Shown here: piece after piece, positions 50,204 through 58,319 of the stretch
Layout: every line of letters begins with the position of its first letter
Numbering within the stretch: position 1 is the stretch's first letter
Assembly (NCBI RefSeq): GCF_049701115.1
Contig: NZ_JBNATX010000001.1
Coordinates: forward strand, 182,165-246,164
Length of the DNA: 64,000 nt
DNA from: Thermoanaerobacter sp049701115
Lineage (GTDB): Bacteria; Bacillota; Thermoanaerobacteria; Thermoanaerobacterales; Thermoanaerobacteraceae
Direction: 5' to 3'
Notes under the pieces: generated by a model
Told to the model about the DNA's origin: nothing
Databases searched by the model: none
Seen by the model: the letters and a program-made list of their open reading frames with translations, nothing else
Program-made: the position numbers and the translations under genes

Positions 50204-52840
50204 TCAAGACTTTAACTGTTCTTTTACAATTTCAACAGCTTTTTCAAGAGCTTCTTTCACCTTCGAAAGATTTCTACCCGTTCCCTGCGCTATCTCAGCT
50301 CTTCCGCCGCCATTTCCTTCCACTATGTTGCAGGTTTCTTTAATGATCGAACCCATATTAAGCCCTCTGTTTACCGCATCTTTTGTAGCCATTCCTACAA
50401 ACAAGACCTTATCCCTGGAAGCAGAAGCTAAAATCACAGCCGCACTTTTTAGCCTATCTTTAAGAATATCGCCTAAAGTTTTTAAAGCCTCCATATCATA
50501 GTCTTCCACTTCCGCAGCCACAACTTTAACTCCGCCTACAGAAATAGCTAAATCTACAAGAGTGTCCGCTAAGATACTTGCAACTTTTGTCTTTAAACTC
50601 TCTATTTCCTTTTCTTTGTCTTTCAAAGACTGTTGCAGATTCTCTATCTTTGAAATCACTTCTTTATCCTGTACCTTCAAAAGTTCAGAAACTTTGTCTA
50701 ATGTTTCCTTTTGTTCATTCAGGTACTTTATCGCCTCTATCCCTGTTAACGCTTCTATTCTCCTCAGTCCGGCTCCTACTGCACTTTCTGATACGATTTT
50801 AAAAATTCCTATTTCACTCGTATTTTTTACATGTGTTCCGCCACAAAGTTCCATGCTATAATCGTTGATTCTTACAACCCTCACCTTATCCCCGTATTTC
50901 TCTGTAAAAAGAGCTACCGCTCCTTCTTTTAATGCCTCATCGTAATTCTTTTCCTCAACCAGCACAGGAAGCTGTTCATATATCTTTTCATTCACTCTAT
51001 CCTCGATTCTCTTAATCTCTTCTTTTGTGAGAGCTTGATAGTGAGAAAAATCAAATCTCAATCTATCGGGAGCTACCAGTGACCCAGATTGGTTTACATG
51101 TTCTCCCAAAATCTCTTTAAGAGCCTTGTGGAGTAAATGCGTAGCCGTATGGTTTCTCGCAGCACCTTTTCTCTTTGAGACATCAATCTTAGCTACTACT
51201 TTATCTCCAACCGAAATTAATCCTCTCTCCACAGTGCCAATGTGTATGAACTTGTCCCCTACCTTTTTGCAGTCATTCACCTTTATTAATGTGTCCTCTC
51301 CTTCAATTACCCCGCTATCTCCTACCTGTCCGCCACTTTCAGCATAAAAAGGCGTCACATCTAAAATTATACTTACATCGTCCCCTGCTTCTGCCTGCTC
51401 TACTACTTCGTTGTCCTTCACAATAGCTAACACTTTAGCCTCACTTTCATAAACCTCATATCCCACAAACTTCGTAGAAATATCTCCTAAAGTGGAGTAT
51501 ATGTCCTGCTCCCACAGGCTATTGTCTTCTTTTCTGCTGCTTCTAGCTCTTATCCTCTGCTTTTCAAGCTCTTCTTTATATCCTTCCTCATCAATTGTAA
51601 TGCCTGCTTCTTGCAGTATCTCTTTTGTCAAATCCAAGGGGAAACCATAAGTATCGTAAAGCTTGAAGGCTTTTGCACCTTCTAATACAGTCTTCCCTTG
51701 GGCTTTGAGTTCATTTATATAATCCTGTAAGATGGCAAGCCCCTGGTCTACCGTCTCCTTAAACCTCTCTTCTTCCAGCTTTATAATCCTCTTTATATAA
51801 TCTTTTCTCTCAATTATTTCTGGGTAAGCTCCTCCGTAATTTTCCACAACAGAATCTACTACCTTGTACAGGAAAGCATCATTTAATCCCAAAAGCTTGC
51901 CATGCCTTGCTGCTCTTCTGAGAAGTCTTCTTAATACATAACCCCTTCCCTCATTGGAGGGGAGGATTCCATCGGAAATCATAAAGGTGATGCCTCTTAT
52001 ATGGTCCGTTATAACTCTTATAGATACATCCTTTTCCGCATCTTTGCCGTACTCTACCTCTGCGAGGTCTGAGATAAAGTCGCGAATGCCTCTTATCACG
52101 TCCACATCAAAAATTGTATCTACTCCCTGCATTATTGCAGCTATCCTCTCAAGCCCCATTCCTGTATCTATATTGGGATTGGGAAGTCTGTGATAATTGC
52201 CTTGCTCATCTTTGTTGAACTGAGTGAAAACTAAGTTCCAAAATTCCACATACCTGTCGCAATCATCACACCCAATTCCGCAATCAGGTTTGCCACATCC
52301 TTTCTCTTCTCCCCTGTCAAAATAAATCTCTGAACAGGGTCCGCAAGGCCCTGTACCTATCTCCCAGAAATTATCTTCTTTGCCCATTCTAACTATTCTT
52401 TCTGGTGGCAAGCCCACTATTTTATTCCATATTTCAAAAGCTTCATCGTCCTCTTCATAAATAGTAACCCAAAGCCTGTCAACAGGAAGCTTCAAAACTT
52501 CTGTAACAAACTCCCAAGCCCATGGAATAGCCTCTTTTTTAAAATAATCTCCAAAAGAGAAATTACCAAGCATCTCAAAGAAAGTGGCATGCCTCGCCGT
52601 TTTCCCTACCCTTTCAATATCGGGAGTCCTTATACACCTCTGACAAGTAGTGATTCTCTTGCTCGGTGGTGTTTCTTTACCAGTAAAATAGGGTTTTAAA
52701 GGCGCCATACCAGAATTTATTAAGAGCAAACTTTTATCATTTTTGGGAACTAATGAAAAACTTGGAAGTCTTAAATGTCCTTTACTCTCAAAAAAACTCA
52801 AAAACTTTTCCCTGATCTCATTCATCCCGAGCTTTTCCAT
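50204..52840 (-). CDS. alaS: Alanyl-tRNA synthetase
   Basis: This 878-residue full-length enzyme starts at an ATG with GGGGAGG upstream. It has the class II motif 2 region TTCQRCIRTPDIERVGKTARH in pieces, a zinc-containing insert CGKPDCGIGCDDCDRY, the editing-site ligands HTATHLLHKAL and CGGTHVKNT, and a C-terminal DHHA1 domain with GGGGRAEIAQGTG. It charges tRNA-Ala and clears mischarged Ser/Gly. Its leader has a strong promoter and an attenuator-like hairpin but no T-box. Confidence 0.97.
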   Translation of the reverse strand: MEKLGMNEIREKFLSFFESKGHLRLPSFSLVPKNDKSLLLINSGMAPLKPYFTGKETPPSKRITTCQRCIRTPDIERVGKTARHATFFEMLGNFSFGDYFKKEAIPWAWEFVTEVLKLPVDRLWVTIYEEDDEAFEIWNKIVGLPPERIVRMGKEDNFWEIGTGPCGPCSEIYFDRGEEKGCGKPDCGIGCDDCDRYVEFWNLVFTQFNKDEQGNYHRLPNPNIDTGMGLERIAAIMQGVDTIFDVDVIRGIRDFISDLAEVEYGKDAEKDVSIRVITDHIRGITFMISDGILPSNEGRGYVLRRLLRRAARHGKLLGLNDAFLYKVVDSVVENYGGAYPEIIERKDYIKRIIKLEEERFKETVDQGLAILQDYINELKAQGKTVLEGAKAFKLYDTYGFPLDLTKEILQEAGITIDEEGYKEELEKQRIRARSSRKEDNSLWEQDIYSTLGDISTKFVGYEVYESEAKVLAIVKDNEVVEQAEAGDDVSIILDVTPFYAESGGQVGDSGVIEGEDTLIKVNDCKKVGDKFIHIGTVERGLISVGDKVVAKIDVSKRKGAARNHTATHLLHKALKEILGEHVNQSGSLVAPDRLRFDFSHYQALTKEEIKRIEDRVNEKIYEQLPVLVEEKNYDEALKEGAVALFTEKYGDKVRVVRINDYSMELCGGTHVKNTSEIGIFKIVSESAVGAGLRRIEALTGIEAIKYLNEQKETLDKVSELLKVQDKEVISKIENLQQSLKDKEKEIESLKTKVASILADTLVDLAISVGGVKVVAAEVEDYDMEALKTLGDILKDRLKSAAVILASASRDKVLFVGMATKDAVNRGLNMGSIIKETCNIVEGNGGGRAEIAQGTGRNLSKVKEALEKAVEIVKEQLKS

Positions 52841-52856
52841 AAAATCCTCCCCTTTT

Positions 52857-52906
52857 ATACAATAAAACCGTCCCTAACAAGCAGGGGGACGGCTTGACCC
52901 CTTGTT
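52857..52906 (-). promoter_or_regulatory. Leader of alaS with mutually exclusive hairpins (possible attenuator)
   Basis: A terminator-like stem, CCGTCCC (52886-52892) with GGGACGG (52868-52874), is followed by TTTTATT on the minus strand. An alternative pairing joins AACAAG plus GGG (52898-52906) to CTTGTT (52876-52881) and CCC (52884-52888), using the same 5' arm. The element lies between the promoter and the start codon. No T-box sequence is visible. Confidence 0.5.
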
Positions 52907-52915
52907 TTTGAGTAT

Positions 52916-52944
52916 ATTATACAAGATTGAAAAAAACAAGTCAA
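52916..52944 (-). promoter_or_regulatory. Strong sigma-A promoter of alaS
   Basis: On the minus strand TTGACT (52939-52944), a 17-base T-rich spacer and a perfect TATAAT (52916-52921). The start of transcription is predicted near 52909, giving a leader of about 70 bases. Confidence 0.8.
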
Positions 52945-52953
52945 TAATGGCAT

Positions 52954-53973
52954 TTATTTGTCTAAAAAAATTTCTGTAAAAACTTCCTTTAAAATTGCCG
53001 CAACAGGTACAGAAAATAAAAGTCCCCATATTCCAAAAAACTCTTCTCCCAAAATGAGGACAAAGATTACTGTAACAGGATGTAAACCAACACTATCTCC
53101 CATCACTTTAGGAGTCACAAACACATTTTCAACTTGCTGAATGAAAAGGCAGATAGCAAAAGCCCACAAACCTTTAAAAATTGAATCCATAAAGCCAATC
53201 GCAACGGCTGGAACGATAGAAAGAATCGGCCCAATATACGGAATTATATTTAAAATACCTGCTATCACTCCCAACAAAAAAGCATATCTTACTTTTACGA
53301 GAGCTAACCCTAAACCTGTAAGCGCTCCTACAAAAATAGACAAATAAACTTGCGCTCTCAAGTATTTGCTCAATATCCTGTCCACCTTGAAAAGAAGAAT
53401 GAAAAACCTATCTCTATATATAGGCGGAATCAAATTTTCAAACTCTTTTAAAAAAACCCCTTTATCCTTCAAAAAATAGAAGGTAAGAATTGGAATAATT
53501 ATGAGCTCAGTAAAACCCTTCAACATGCTAATTGTTGATTTAAAAAACGCATCAACAAAAGAAGCCATTCCCGCAGTTAGTGAATTTAGATTCCTTTCTA
53601 TGGCGTTTTCAATATCGGGCGGAAGGTTAGAAAGGTAGAGGAATTTAAAGTTATTTAAAATAAAATTCAATTCTTTAATATACTCTGGGAGCATTTTCAC
53701 AAAAGAGGTTAGTTCCCCTATCAAAATAGGAAAAACATAATAAGAAAAAACCAAAATTACTGCTGCCACCAGTAAAAACACCATTAATATAGAAAAAGTC
53801 ACTGTAAAACCTTTTGAATTAAAATATCTTACAAATGGATGTAAAAGATAAGCTATAAGCATAGAAACAAAAAAAGGGGAAAGTATGCTTTTGATACTCG
53901 CCCAGTTTTTTATGAAAATATAAAAAATCCCTAATACAATCAAAAACCATATAATGTAGACCTTGTTTTTCAT
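52954..53973 (-). CDS. AI-2E family permease (PerM/YtvI-like)
   Basis: This 339-residue polytopic protein has about eight membrane segments. Family features are SPFFVSMLIAYLLHPFVRYF, LPPDIENAIERNLNSL, GVIAGILNIIPYIGPILSIV and LGEEFFGIWGLLFSVPVAAIL. Members are implicated in export of autoinducer-2 or in Na+/H+ antiport; the substrate here is unknown. In B. subtilis the homologue yrrI precedes alaS, as here. It overlaps the small upstream gene by 4 bases. Confidence 0.92.
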   Translation of the reverse strand: MKNKVYIIWFLIVLGIFYIFIKNWASIKSILSPFFVSMLIAYLLHPFVRYFNSKGFTVTFSILMVFLLVAAVILVFSYYVFPILIGELTSFVKMLPEYIKELNFILNNFKFLYLSNLPPDIENAIERNLNSLTAGMASFVDAFFKSTISMLKGFTELIIIPILTFYFLKDKGVFLKEFENLIPPIYRDRFFILLFKVDRILSKYLRAQVYLSIFVGALTGLGLALVKVRYAFLLGVIAGILNIIPYIGPILSIVPAVAIGFMDSIFKGLWAFAICLFIQQVENVFVTPKVMGDSVGLHPVTVIFVLILGEEFFGIWGLLFSVPVAAILKEVFTEIFLDK

Positions 53974-54134
53974 CTCAATTTTATCTGTTTAACTGCCCTC
54001 CACACTTTTGAAAAATTTTTTTCAAACATGTCCTTGTAACGCCTGTACTTTTTAAGGTCCATCTTTGGAATTACATAAGCTGCAGCTATAACTCCTGCCA
54101 AAAATCCTTTTAAATACTTATCTCTGTTGCTCAT
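53970..54134 (-). CDS. Small putative membrane protein, YtxH-like
   Basis: The protein is 54 residues from the ATG at 54134, with AAGGAGGG upstream; a longer frame begins eight codons earlier through that site. It has one weakly hydrophobic segment (FLAGVIAAAYVIPKM) and a basic, aromatic C-terminal half. Its stop overlaps the permease start, which supports real translation. I do not recognise a defined family beyond a loose resemblance to YtxH-type small proteins. Confidence 0.65.
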   Translation of the reverse strand: MSNRDKYLKGFLAGVIAAAYVIPKMDLKKYRRYKDMFEKNFSKVWRAVKQIKLR

Positions 54135-54193
54135 CCAATCCCTCCTTCTACCTTTCAAAAACTTTTGCTTATTATATTATTCCTCTTCCTAAA

Positions 54194-54217
54194 CAAAAAA
54201 ATGCACCATAAGGGTGC
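54194..54217 (-). terminator. Intrinsic terminator of mnmA
   Basis: The stem 54213-54217 with 54203-54207 (GCACC/GGTGC), with flanking AT pairs, is followed by seven T residues on the minus strand. It adjoins the mnmA stop. Confidence 0.75.
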
Positions 54218-55312
54218 TCATCTTACTTTTTTCTCAATTATTCCTCCTCCTACTACTACATCGCCATCATAAAATACCACAGATTGTCCGGGAGTTATCG
54301 CTCTTTGGGGTCTTAGAAATCTTACCAATACTTTATCATCACCATACGGCTTTATTATCGCCTCATCTTCTTTGGCAGTATACCGTATTTTAGCGGTAAC
54401 CTTTATCTCTTCTTCCAGTTTTTCTATTGAAATGAAATTGTTGTTTGAAGATATCAGCTCTTTGCCCCAGACATCCTCTTGATGTCCGACAATAACTACA
54501 TTGTTTTCTGGATCTATGTCCACAACGTACAAAGGCCTGTCGGAAGATAAACCTAAGCCCTTTCTTTGTCCAATTGTATAGTTTATTATTCCTTTGTGAT
54601 ACCCTAAGAAATTGCCGTGGATATCTCTAAATTCTCCCGGTTTTACATCTTTTTTAATCTGTCTTTTTATAAAAGCTTTATAATCATTGTCTGGAATAAA
54701 ACAAATTTCTTGGCTCTCTCTTTTAGAAGCAACAGGAAGTCCTATTTTTTCAGCTAAAGCCCTCACTTCTTCTTTAGTATAGTTACCCAGGGGGAAAAGT
54801 GCGTGTTTTAACTGTTCCTGAGTCAACCGATATAGCATATAGCTCTGGTCTTTTTTAGAGTCTAAGCCCTTTTTTAATAAATACCTTTTTCTGTCCTCAT
54901 CGTATTCTTTCCTAACATAATGTCCTGTCGCTATATAGTAAGCTCCCAATTCATGGGCTTTTTCTAAAAGGTCTCCAAATTTTATGAGTCTATTACAAAA
55001 AACACACGGGTTCGGTGTCCGCCCTTTTAAATATTCGTCAATAAAATATTTGACAATTTTATCATAAAAAACTTCACTCAAATTGACAGTATAATGTGGG
55101 ATTCCTAAAATCTCAGCAACTTTTTTTGCATCATGTATTGCTTTTAAAGAGCAACAGCTTTTGTCATCGTCTTGAGCTTTGCTGTAAGGGTCTACCCAAA
55201 CTCTCATTGTCACTCCTATAACTTCAAATCCCTGCTCTTTTAAAAGATATGCAGTAACTGAGCTATCCACTCCTCCGCTCATTCCAACTACGACTTTATT
55301 GTTTGCCTCCAT
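54218..55312 (-). CDS. mnmA: tRNA-specific 2-thiouridylase MnmA
   Basis: This 364-residue protein has the PP-loop VVGMSGGVDSSVTAYLL, the first catalytic Cys in TPNPCVFCNRLIKF and the second in SQEICFIPDN. The AdoTyl-like central region is GQRKGLGLSSDRPLYV. It thiolates U34 of Lys, Glu and Gln tRNAs using sulfur from a cysteine desulfurase. It follows the Rrf2 regulator by 30 bases. No iscS gene lies between them, unlike B. subtilis. Confidence 0.96.
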   Translation of the reverse strand: MEANNKVVVGMSGGVDSSVTAYLLKEQGFEVIGVTMRVWVDPYSKAQDDDKSCCSLKAIHDAKKVAEILGIPHYTVNLSEVFYDKIVKYFIDEYLKGRTPNPCVFCNRLIKFGDLLEKAHELGAYYIATGHYVRKEYDEDRKRYLLKKGLDSKKDQSYMLYRLTQEQLKHALFPLGNYTKEEVRALAEKIGLPVASKRESQEICFIPDNDYKAFIKRQIKKDVKPGEFRDIHGNFLGYHKGIINYTIGQRKGLGLSSDRPLYVVDIDPENNVVIVGHQEDVWGKELISSNNNFISIEKLEEEIKVTAKIRYTAKEDEAIIKPYGDDKVLVRFLRPQRAITPGQSVVFYDGDVVVGGGIIEKKVR

Positions 55313-55342
55313 GAAACAAAAAAATCCTCCTTTTTGGTCACA

Positions 55343-55792
55343 TTAAATGTAGTACATGAATGCGCTCTTTTGGTTTAACCTCCTGTAATCTTCCACCATG
55401 TCTTGCAATGTAATAGAGTCTATAACTTTATTTATACTGTCTCTTATTCTCTCCATAACGAGTTTTGTAGGACAGCCTCCTGCTCTGCTACATTCAAATG
55501 GTGTATCTTCCACTACGCAATCTGCAGGGGCAAGAGAACCTTCTAGAGTTCTTATCACATCTCCTACAGTTATTTTATCCGGTGGAGCCGCTAACATATA
55601 CCCTCCTTGAGCACCTCTTACGCTTTTTACAAGCTCTGCTTTTCTCAAAATAGCCATGAGTTGTTCTAAATAGTGTTCAGAAAGCCCCTCGTTTTCTGCG
55701 ATAGTTTTTAAAGAAATAGGTCCCTCCCCGTAGTATAGGGCTAATTCAAACATAGCTTGTATCCCATATCTTCCCTTTGTAGAAAGCTTCAT
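55343..55792 (-). CDS. Rrf2 family regulator, IscR-like with three Cys ligands
   Basis: This 149-residue winged-helix regulator reads MKLSTKGRYGIQAMFELALY, LSEHYLEQLMAILRKAELV, and SVRGAQGGYMLA in the wing. Three Cys at 92, 101 and 107 resemble the [2Fe-2S] ligands of IscR (92, 98, 104) more than cysteine-less CymR. It probably senses Fe-S or cysteine status and regulates itself and mnmA. A palindrome overlaps its predicted transcription start. Confidence 0.9.
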   Translation of the reverse strand: MKLSTKGRYGIQAMFELALYYGEGPISLKTIAENEGLSEHYLEQLMAILRKAELVKSVRGAQGGYMLAAPPDKITVGDVIRTLEGSLAPADCVVEDTPFECSRAGGCPTKLVMERIRDSINKVIDSITLQDMVEDYRRLNQKSAFMYYI

Positions 55793-55807
55793 AGTTCCTC
55801 ACCCCTG

Positions 55808-55869
55808 AATTCCTACTATATCACTCGGATTTCAATAAAAAGCATACCATGTAACAAAATTATTGTCAA
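55808..55869 (-). promoter_or_regulatory. Promoter and operator of the Rrf2 regulator
   Basis: On the minus strand TTGACA (55864-55869), 17 bases and TATGCT (55841-55846). Just downstream, 55808-55832 contains AATCCGAGTGATATAGTAGG, an imperfect palindrome of the Rrf2/IscR type (ATCC...GGAT arms). It overlaps the predicted transcription start and would allow autorepression. Confidence 0.55.
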
Positions 55870-55872
55870 CAC

Positions 55873-55903
55873 AAAAAGAGGCGTATACCTCTTTTTACGC
55901 CTC
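55873..55903 (-). terminator. Intrinsic terminator of the ornithine operon
   Basis: The stem 55896-55903 with 55878-55885 (GAGGCGTA/TACGCCTC) is followed by five T residues on the minus strand. It overlaps the stop codon of orr. Confidence 0.85.
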
Positions 55904-56959
55904 TTCAATGATTTTTTCCACATATTCTGAAGTAGAGCAAGACAGAATTCCTCCATATCTCAGCTTAAACTTCACTACATCCCCAACTTTGTAAGGATAA
56001 TCGCAATTGGTCACATTCACAATCAGATGGTCACTGCTTGAGCCAATTAACTCTATACAGCTTTCTACAGGAATCAAATCGTTAATATTGACATCCTGCC
56101 TGCCAATTCCCAATATGGCCCTTTTCATTATACCTCTATCTACATAAACTTGCCTTTCACCAAAGGCATCCATGCCTAAAATTCCCCTTGGATAAGAGGG
56201 TTTTTCTTTAAGCTCCACTATCTGAGCCTCCAGAGTGAACACATCATCATAAGTGTGAGGAATCCTATCCCCAAAAGCGGTTTCCCTACCTAAAACGATT
56301 GCCTCTCCTATTCTCAGCTGATTGATGCCACGAGGAATAAGTCCGTTCTGAACAAGATACAAGCTGCTCGAATTACCCCCCGAAACTATGTCTAATTTTT
56401 GACCGAATTTTTTCTCAATGGCCTCCTTTACTTCGATAAGTTCTTCCAGTATATCAGGGGTAGGAATAACAGAACCATAGCAGGTCAAATTAGTTCCAAT
56501 ACCTCTTAACCTCACTCCTTTGAGTTCTAGTATCTCTTCAGCAACTGAAAGGGCATCTTCTTTTAACACTCCCTCTCTTAAATCCCCTAAATCTATCATG
56601 AGTATTATATCATGTATTTTGCCTTGCCTTATAGCCTCTTCTGATAAATTCTTAATTGTGCTTATTTCTGAATTTAAACTTATATCAGCGTATTTTACAA
56701 CCTCTTCCACTTCGCTTTCCATTGGAATCCGAAGAAGCATTTTAGGCACAGGTATGTGCTGCAATTTTTTTAAATTCTTTATCCTGGAATCTCCTAACAT
56801 GTCTACTCCAGCTTTCACAAGTTCTTCAGCCACTTTGGGAATAGCACAAAAAACTTTTGTGACCCCCACTACTTTTATATTTCTTTTTCTACACAGTTCA
56901 ACAATAATATGGGCATTGTGGCGAAGCTTTTCTAAATTTATTCTCAATAAAGGATACAT
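55895..56959 (-). CDS. orr: Alanine/ornithine racemase family PLP enzyme, probable ornithine racemase
   Basis: This 354-residue protein has an alanine-racemase-type TIM barrel with the PLP lysine in KVVGVTKVFCAIP near residue 35 and a C-terminal beta domain. Ornithine racemase of Clostridium sticklandii has this fold and ends the same cluster. It would convert L- to D-ornithine, the substrate of the 4,5-aminomutase encoded upstream. The identity rests on both fold and neighbours. It follows the reactivase-like gene by 16 bases. Confidence 0.9.
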   Translation of the reverse strand: MYPLLRINLEKLRHNAHIIVELCRKRNIKVVGVTKVFCAIPKVAEELVKAGVDMLGDSRIKNLKKLQHIPVPKMLLRIPMESEVEEVVKYADISLNSEISTIKNLSEEAIRQGKIHDIILMIDLGDLREGVLKEDALSVAEEILELKGVRLRGIGTNLTCYGSVIPTPDILEELIEVKEAIEKKFGQKLDIVSGGNSSSLYLVQNGLIPRGINQLRIGEAIVLGRETAFGDRIPHTYDDVFTLEAQIVELKEKPSYPRGILGMDAFGERQVYVDRGIMKRAILGIGRQDVNINDLIPVESCIELIGSSSDHLIVNVTNCDYPYKVGDVVKFKLRYGGILSCSTSEYVEKIIEEA

Positions 56960-56975
56960 CTATCTTCCCTCACTT

Positions 56976-58319
56976 TTAAATTCCAAGGCTATTTTTCAGC
57001 AGTCTCAAAGCCTCTTCAGGGTATTTTTTAGATAAAACTCCGCAGGCCGCCATGATATAATCTCTGTCAATTAAAACTTTTGCTGAAGAAGGAGGATAGA
57101 GCTCCTTCCCAGGAGCTTTGTCATTTATGTTTTTGAGCAGTTCCTCTGAACCCTCAAGCCGCGTAAAGATTCCTCCAGTTCCTATAATCCACTTTACTGC
57201 TGTTAAATCTCTACCTTCAACATAAAAAGTCTTTCCCGTAGGTCCAAAATAGCTGACCATTTTGCCAGCATGGCGCTTTACTGCTATTTCTACAGCTTTA
57301 GCTGCAAGAAAGAGAACAAATTCCTTCTCTTCATCTGTTGCTGGAACTGGCTTTATGTTTTTTATAAGTTCTTCAGCATTTGGAAATTTTTTATAAACTT
57401 CCTCTCCCCAGAGTTCAAAAAGATTTCTAGAGTTTACAAATACCCCTAAGTCTCCTTCTACAGTCCTTTTGGCCAAGGGTTCCGGACTTACCGTCATCTT
57501 TTGTATCTCTTCGCTTCCTTCTGTAACAGAGTGGACATCTGTAGTGGCTCCTCCTATATCCAATGCCATAAGGTCTCCTATTTCATTGTAAAGCAGTATG
57601 CAGGCTTCCATCACTGCTCCTGGAGTCGGAATTATATTGCCTGTGACCAATTCTTTTACCCTGGTCATCCCTGGAGCCGTGACGATGTGCTTTTCAAAAA
57701 CCTGTTGTATCATTTTCCTTGTAGGTTCAACATTCAGTTTATCAATGGACGGATAGACGTTGTCTACAATGTACACTTCTTGACCTGCTTCTTTGAAGAT
57801 ATAAGCTATTTCTTCCCTGTTCTCTATGTTTCCAGCGTATATTACAGGCACGTTCAGTTTCAGTTCTGCCAACTTTTCGCCATTATAAAGGGCTGTCTCT
57901 CTGTCCCCGTAATCCACTCCTCCTGCCAAAAGTATTATATTAGGTTTAATCTCTTTTATTTTTTCTAAATCAGTCCTCCTTAATTTCCCCGCAGTTATAA
58001 GCTTTATATTGGCACCTGCTCCTAAAGCCGCTTCTTTTGCTGCTCTTACAGTCATGTCATAGACAAGACCGTGGACAGTCATTTTAAGCCCGCCTGCAGC
58101 GCTACTGCAGGCGAGCATTTCTTTGTACTCAAAATCCCCTATTTTACCTTTCAAATCTTCAATGGCGGCTTTAAGTCCAACATTTACATCTCCTTCTAGC
58201 ACAGTAGTAGGTGCCATGCCCTGTCCTAGAAAGCTTGGTATGCTCCCTAAATTAAAAGCATTTACAGTTGTAGTTGTACTTCCAATCTCAGCTACCAGAA
58301 CATCAACCGTCCTTTTCAT
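56976..58319 (-). CDS. GlmL/MutL-like ASKHA ATPase, probable aminomutase reactivation factor
   Basis: This 447-residue protein has an ASKHA nucleotide-binding fold: VLVAEIGSTTTTVNAF (phosphate 1), IILLAGGVDYGD, LMALDIGGATTDVHSV (phosphate 2) and IIGTGGIFTRL (adenosine). It resembles GlmL/MutL proteins next to B12-dependent glutamate mutase, thought to refresh the inactivated cobalamin enzyme. Here it follows oraE with a 17-base overlap. A role in exchanging damaged cobalamin on OraSE is an inference. Confidence 0.87.
   Translation of the reverse strand: MKRTVDVLVAEIGSTTTTVNAFNLGSIPSFLGQGMAPTTVLEGDVNVGLKAAIEDLKGKIGDFEYKEMLACSSAAGGLKMTVHGLVYDMTVRAAKEAALGAGANIKLITAGKLRRTDLEKIKEIKPNIILLAGGVDYGDRETALYNGEKLAELKLNVPVIYAGNIENREEIAYIFKEAGQEVYIVDNVYPSIDKLNVEPTRKMIQQVFEKHIVTAPGMTRVKELVTGNIIPTPGAVMEACILLYNEIGDLMALDIGGATTDVHSVTEGSEEIQKMTVSPEPLAKRTVEGDLGVFVNSRNLFELWGEEVYKKFPNAEELIKNIKPVPATDEEKEFVLFLAAKAVEIAVKRHAGKMVSYFGPTGKTFYVEGRDLTAVKWIIGTGGIFTRLEGSEELLKNINDKAPGKELYPPSSAKVLIDRDYIMAACGVLSKKYPEEALRLLKNSLGI

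Noticed and set aside
52841..52953. T-box riboswitch before alaS
   Set aside because: The leader is only about 70 bases from the promoter and lacks the T-box sequence and the stem I region. The hairpins were instead reported as a possible attenuator.
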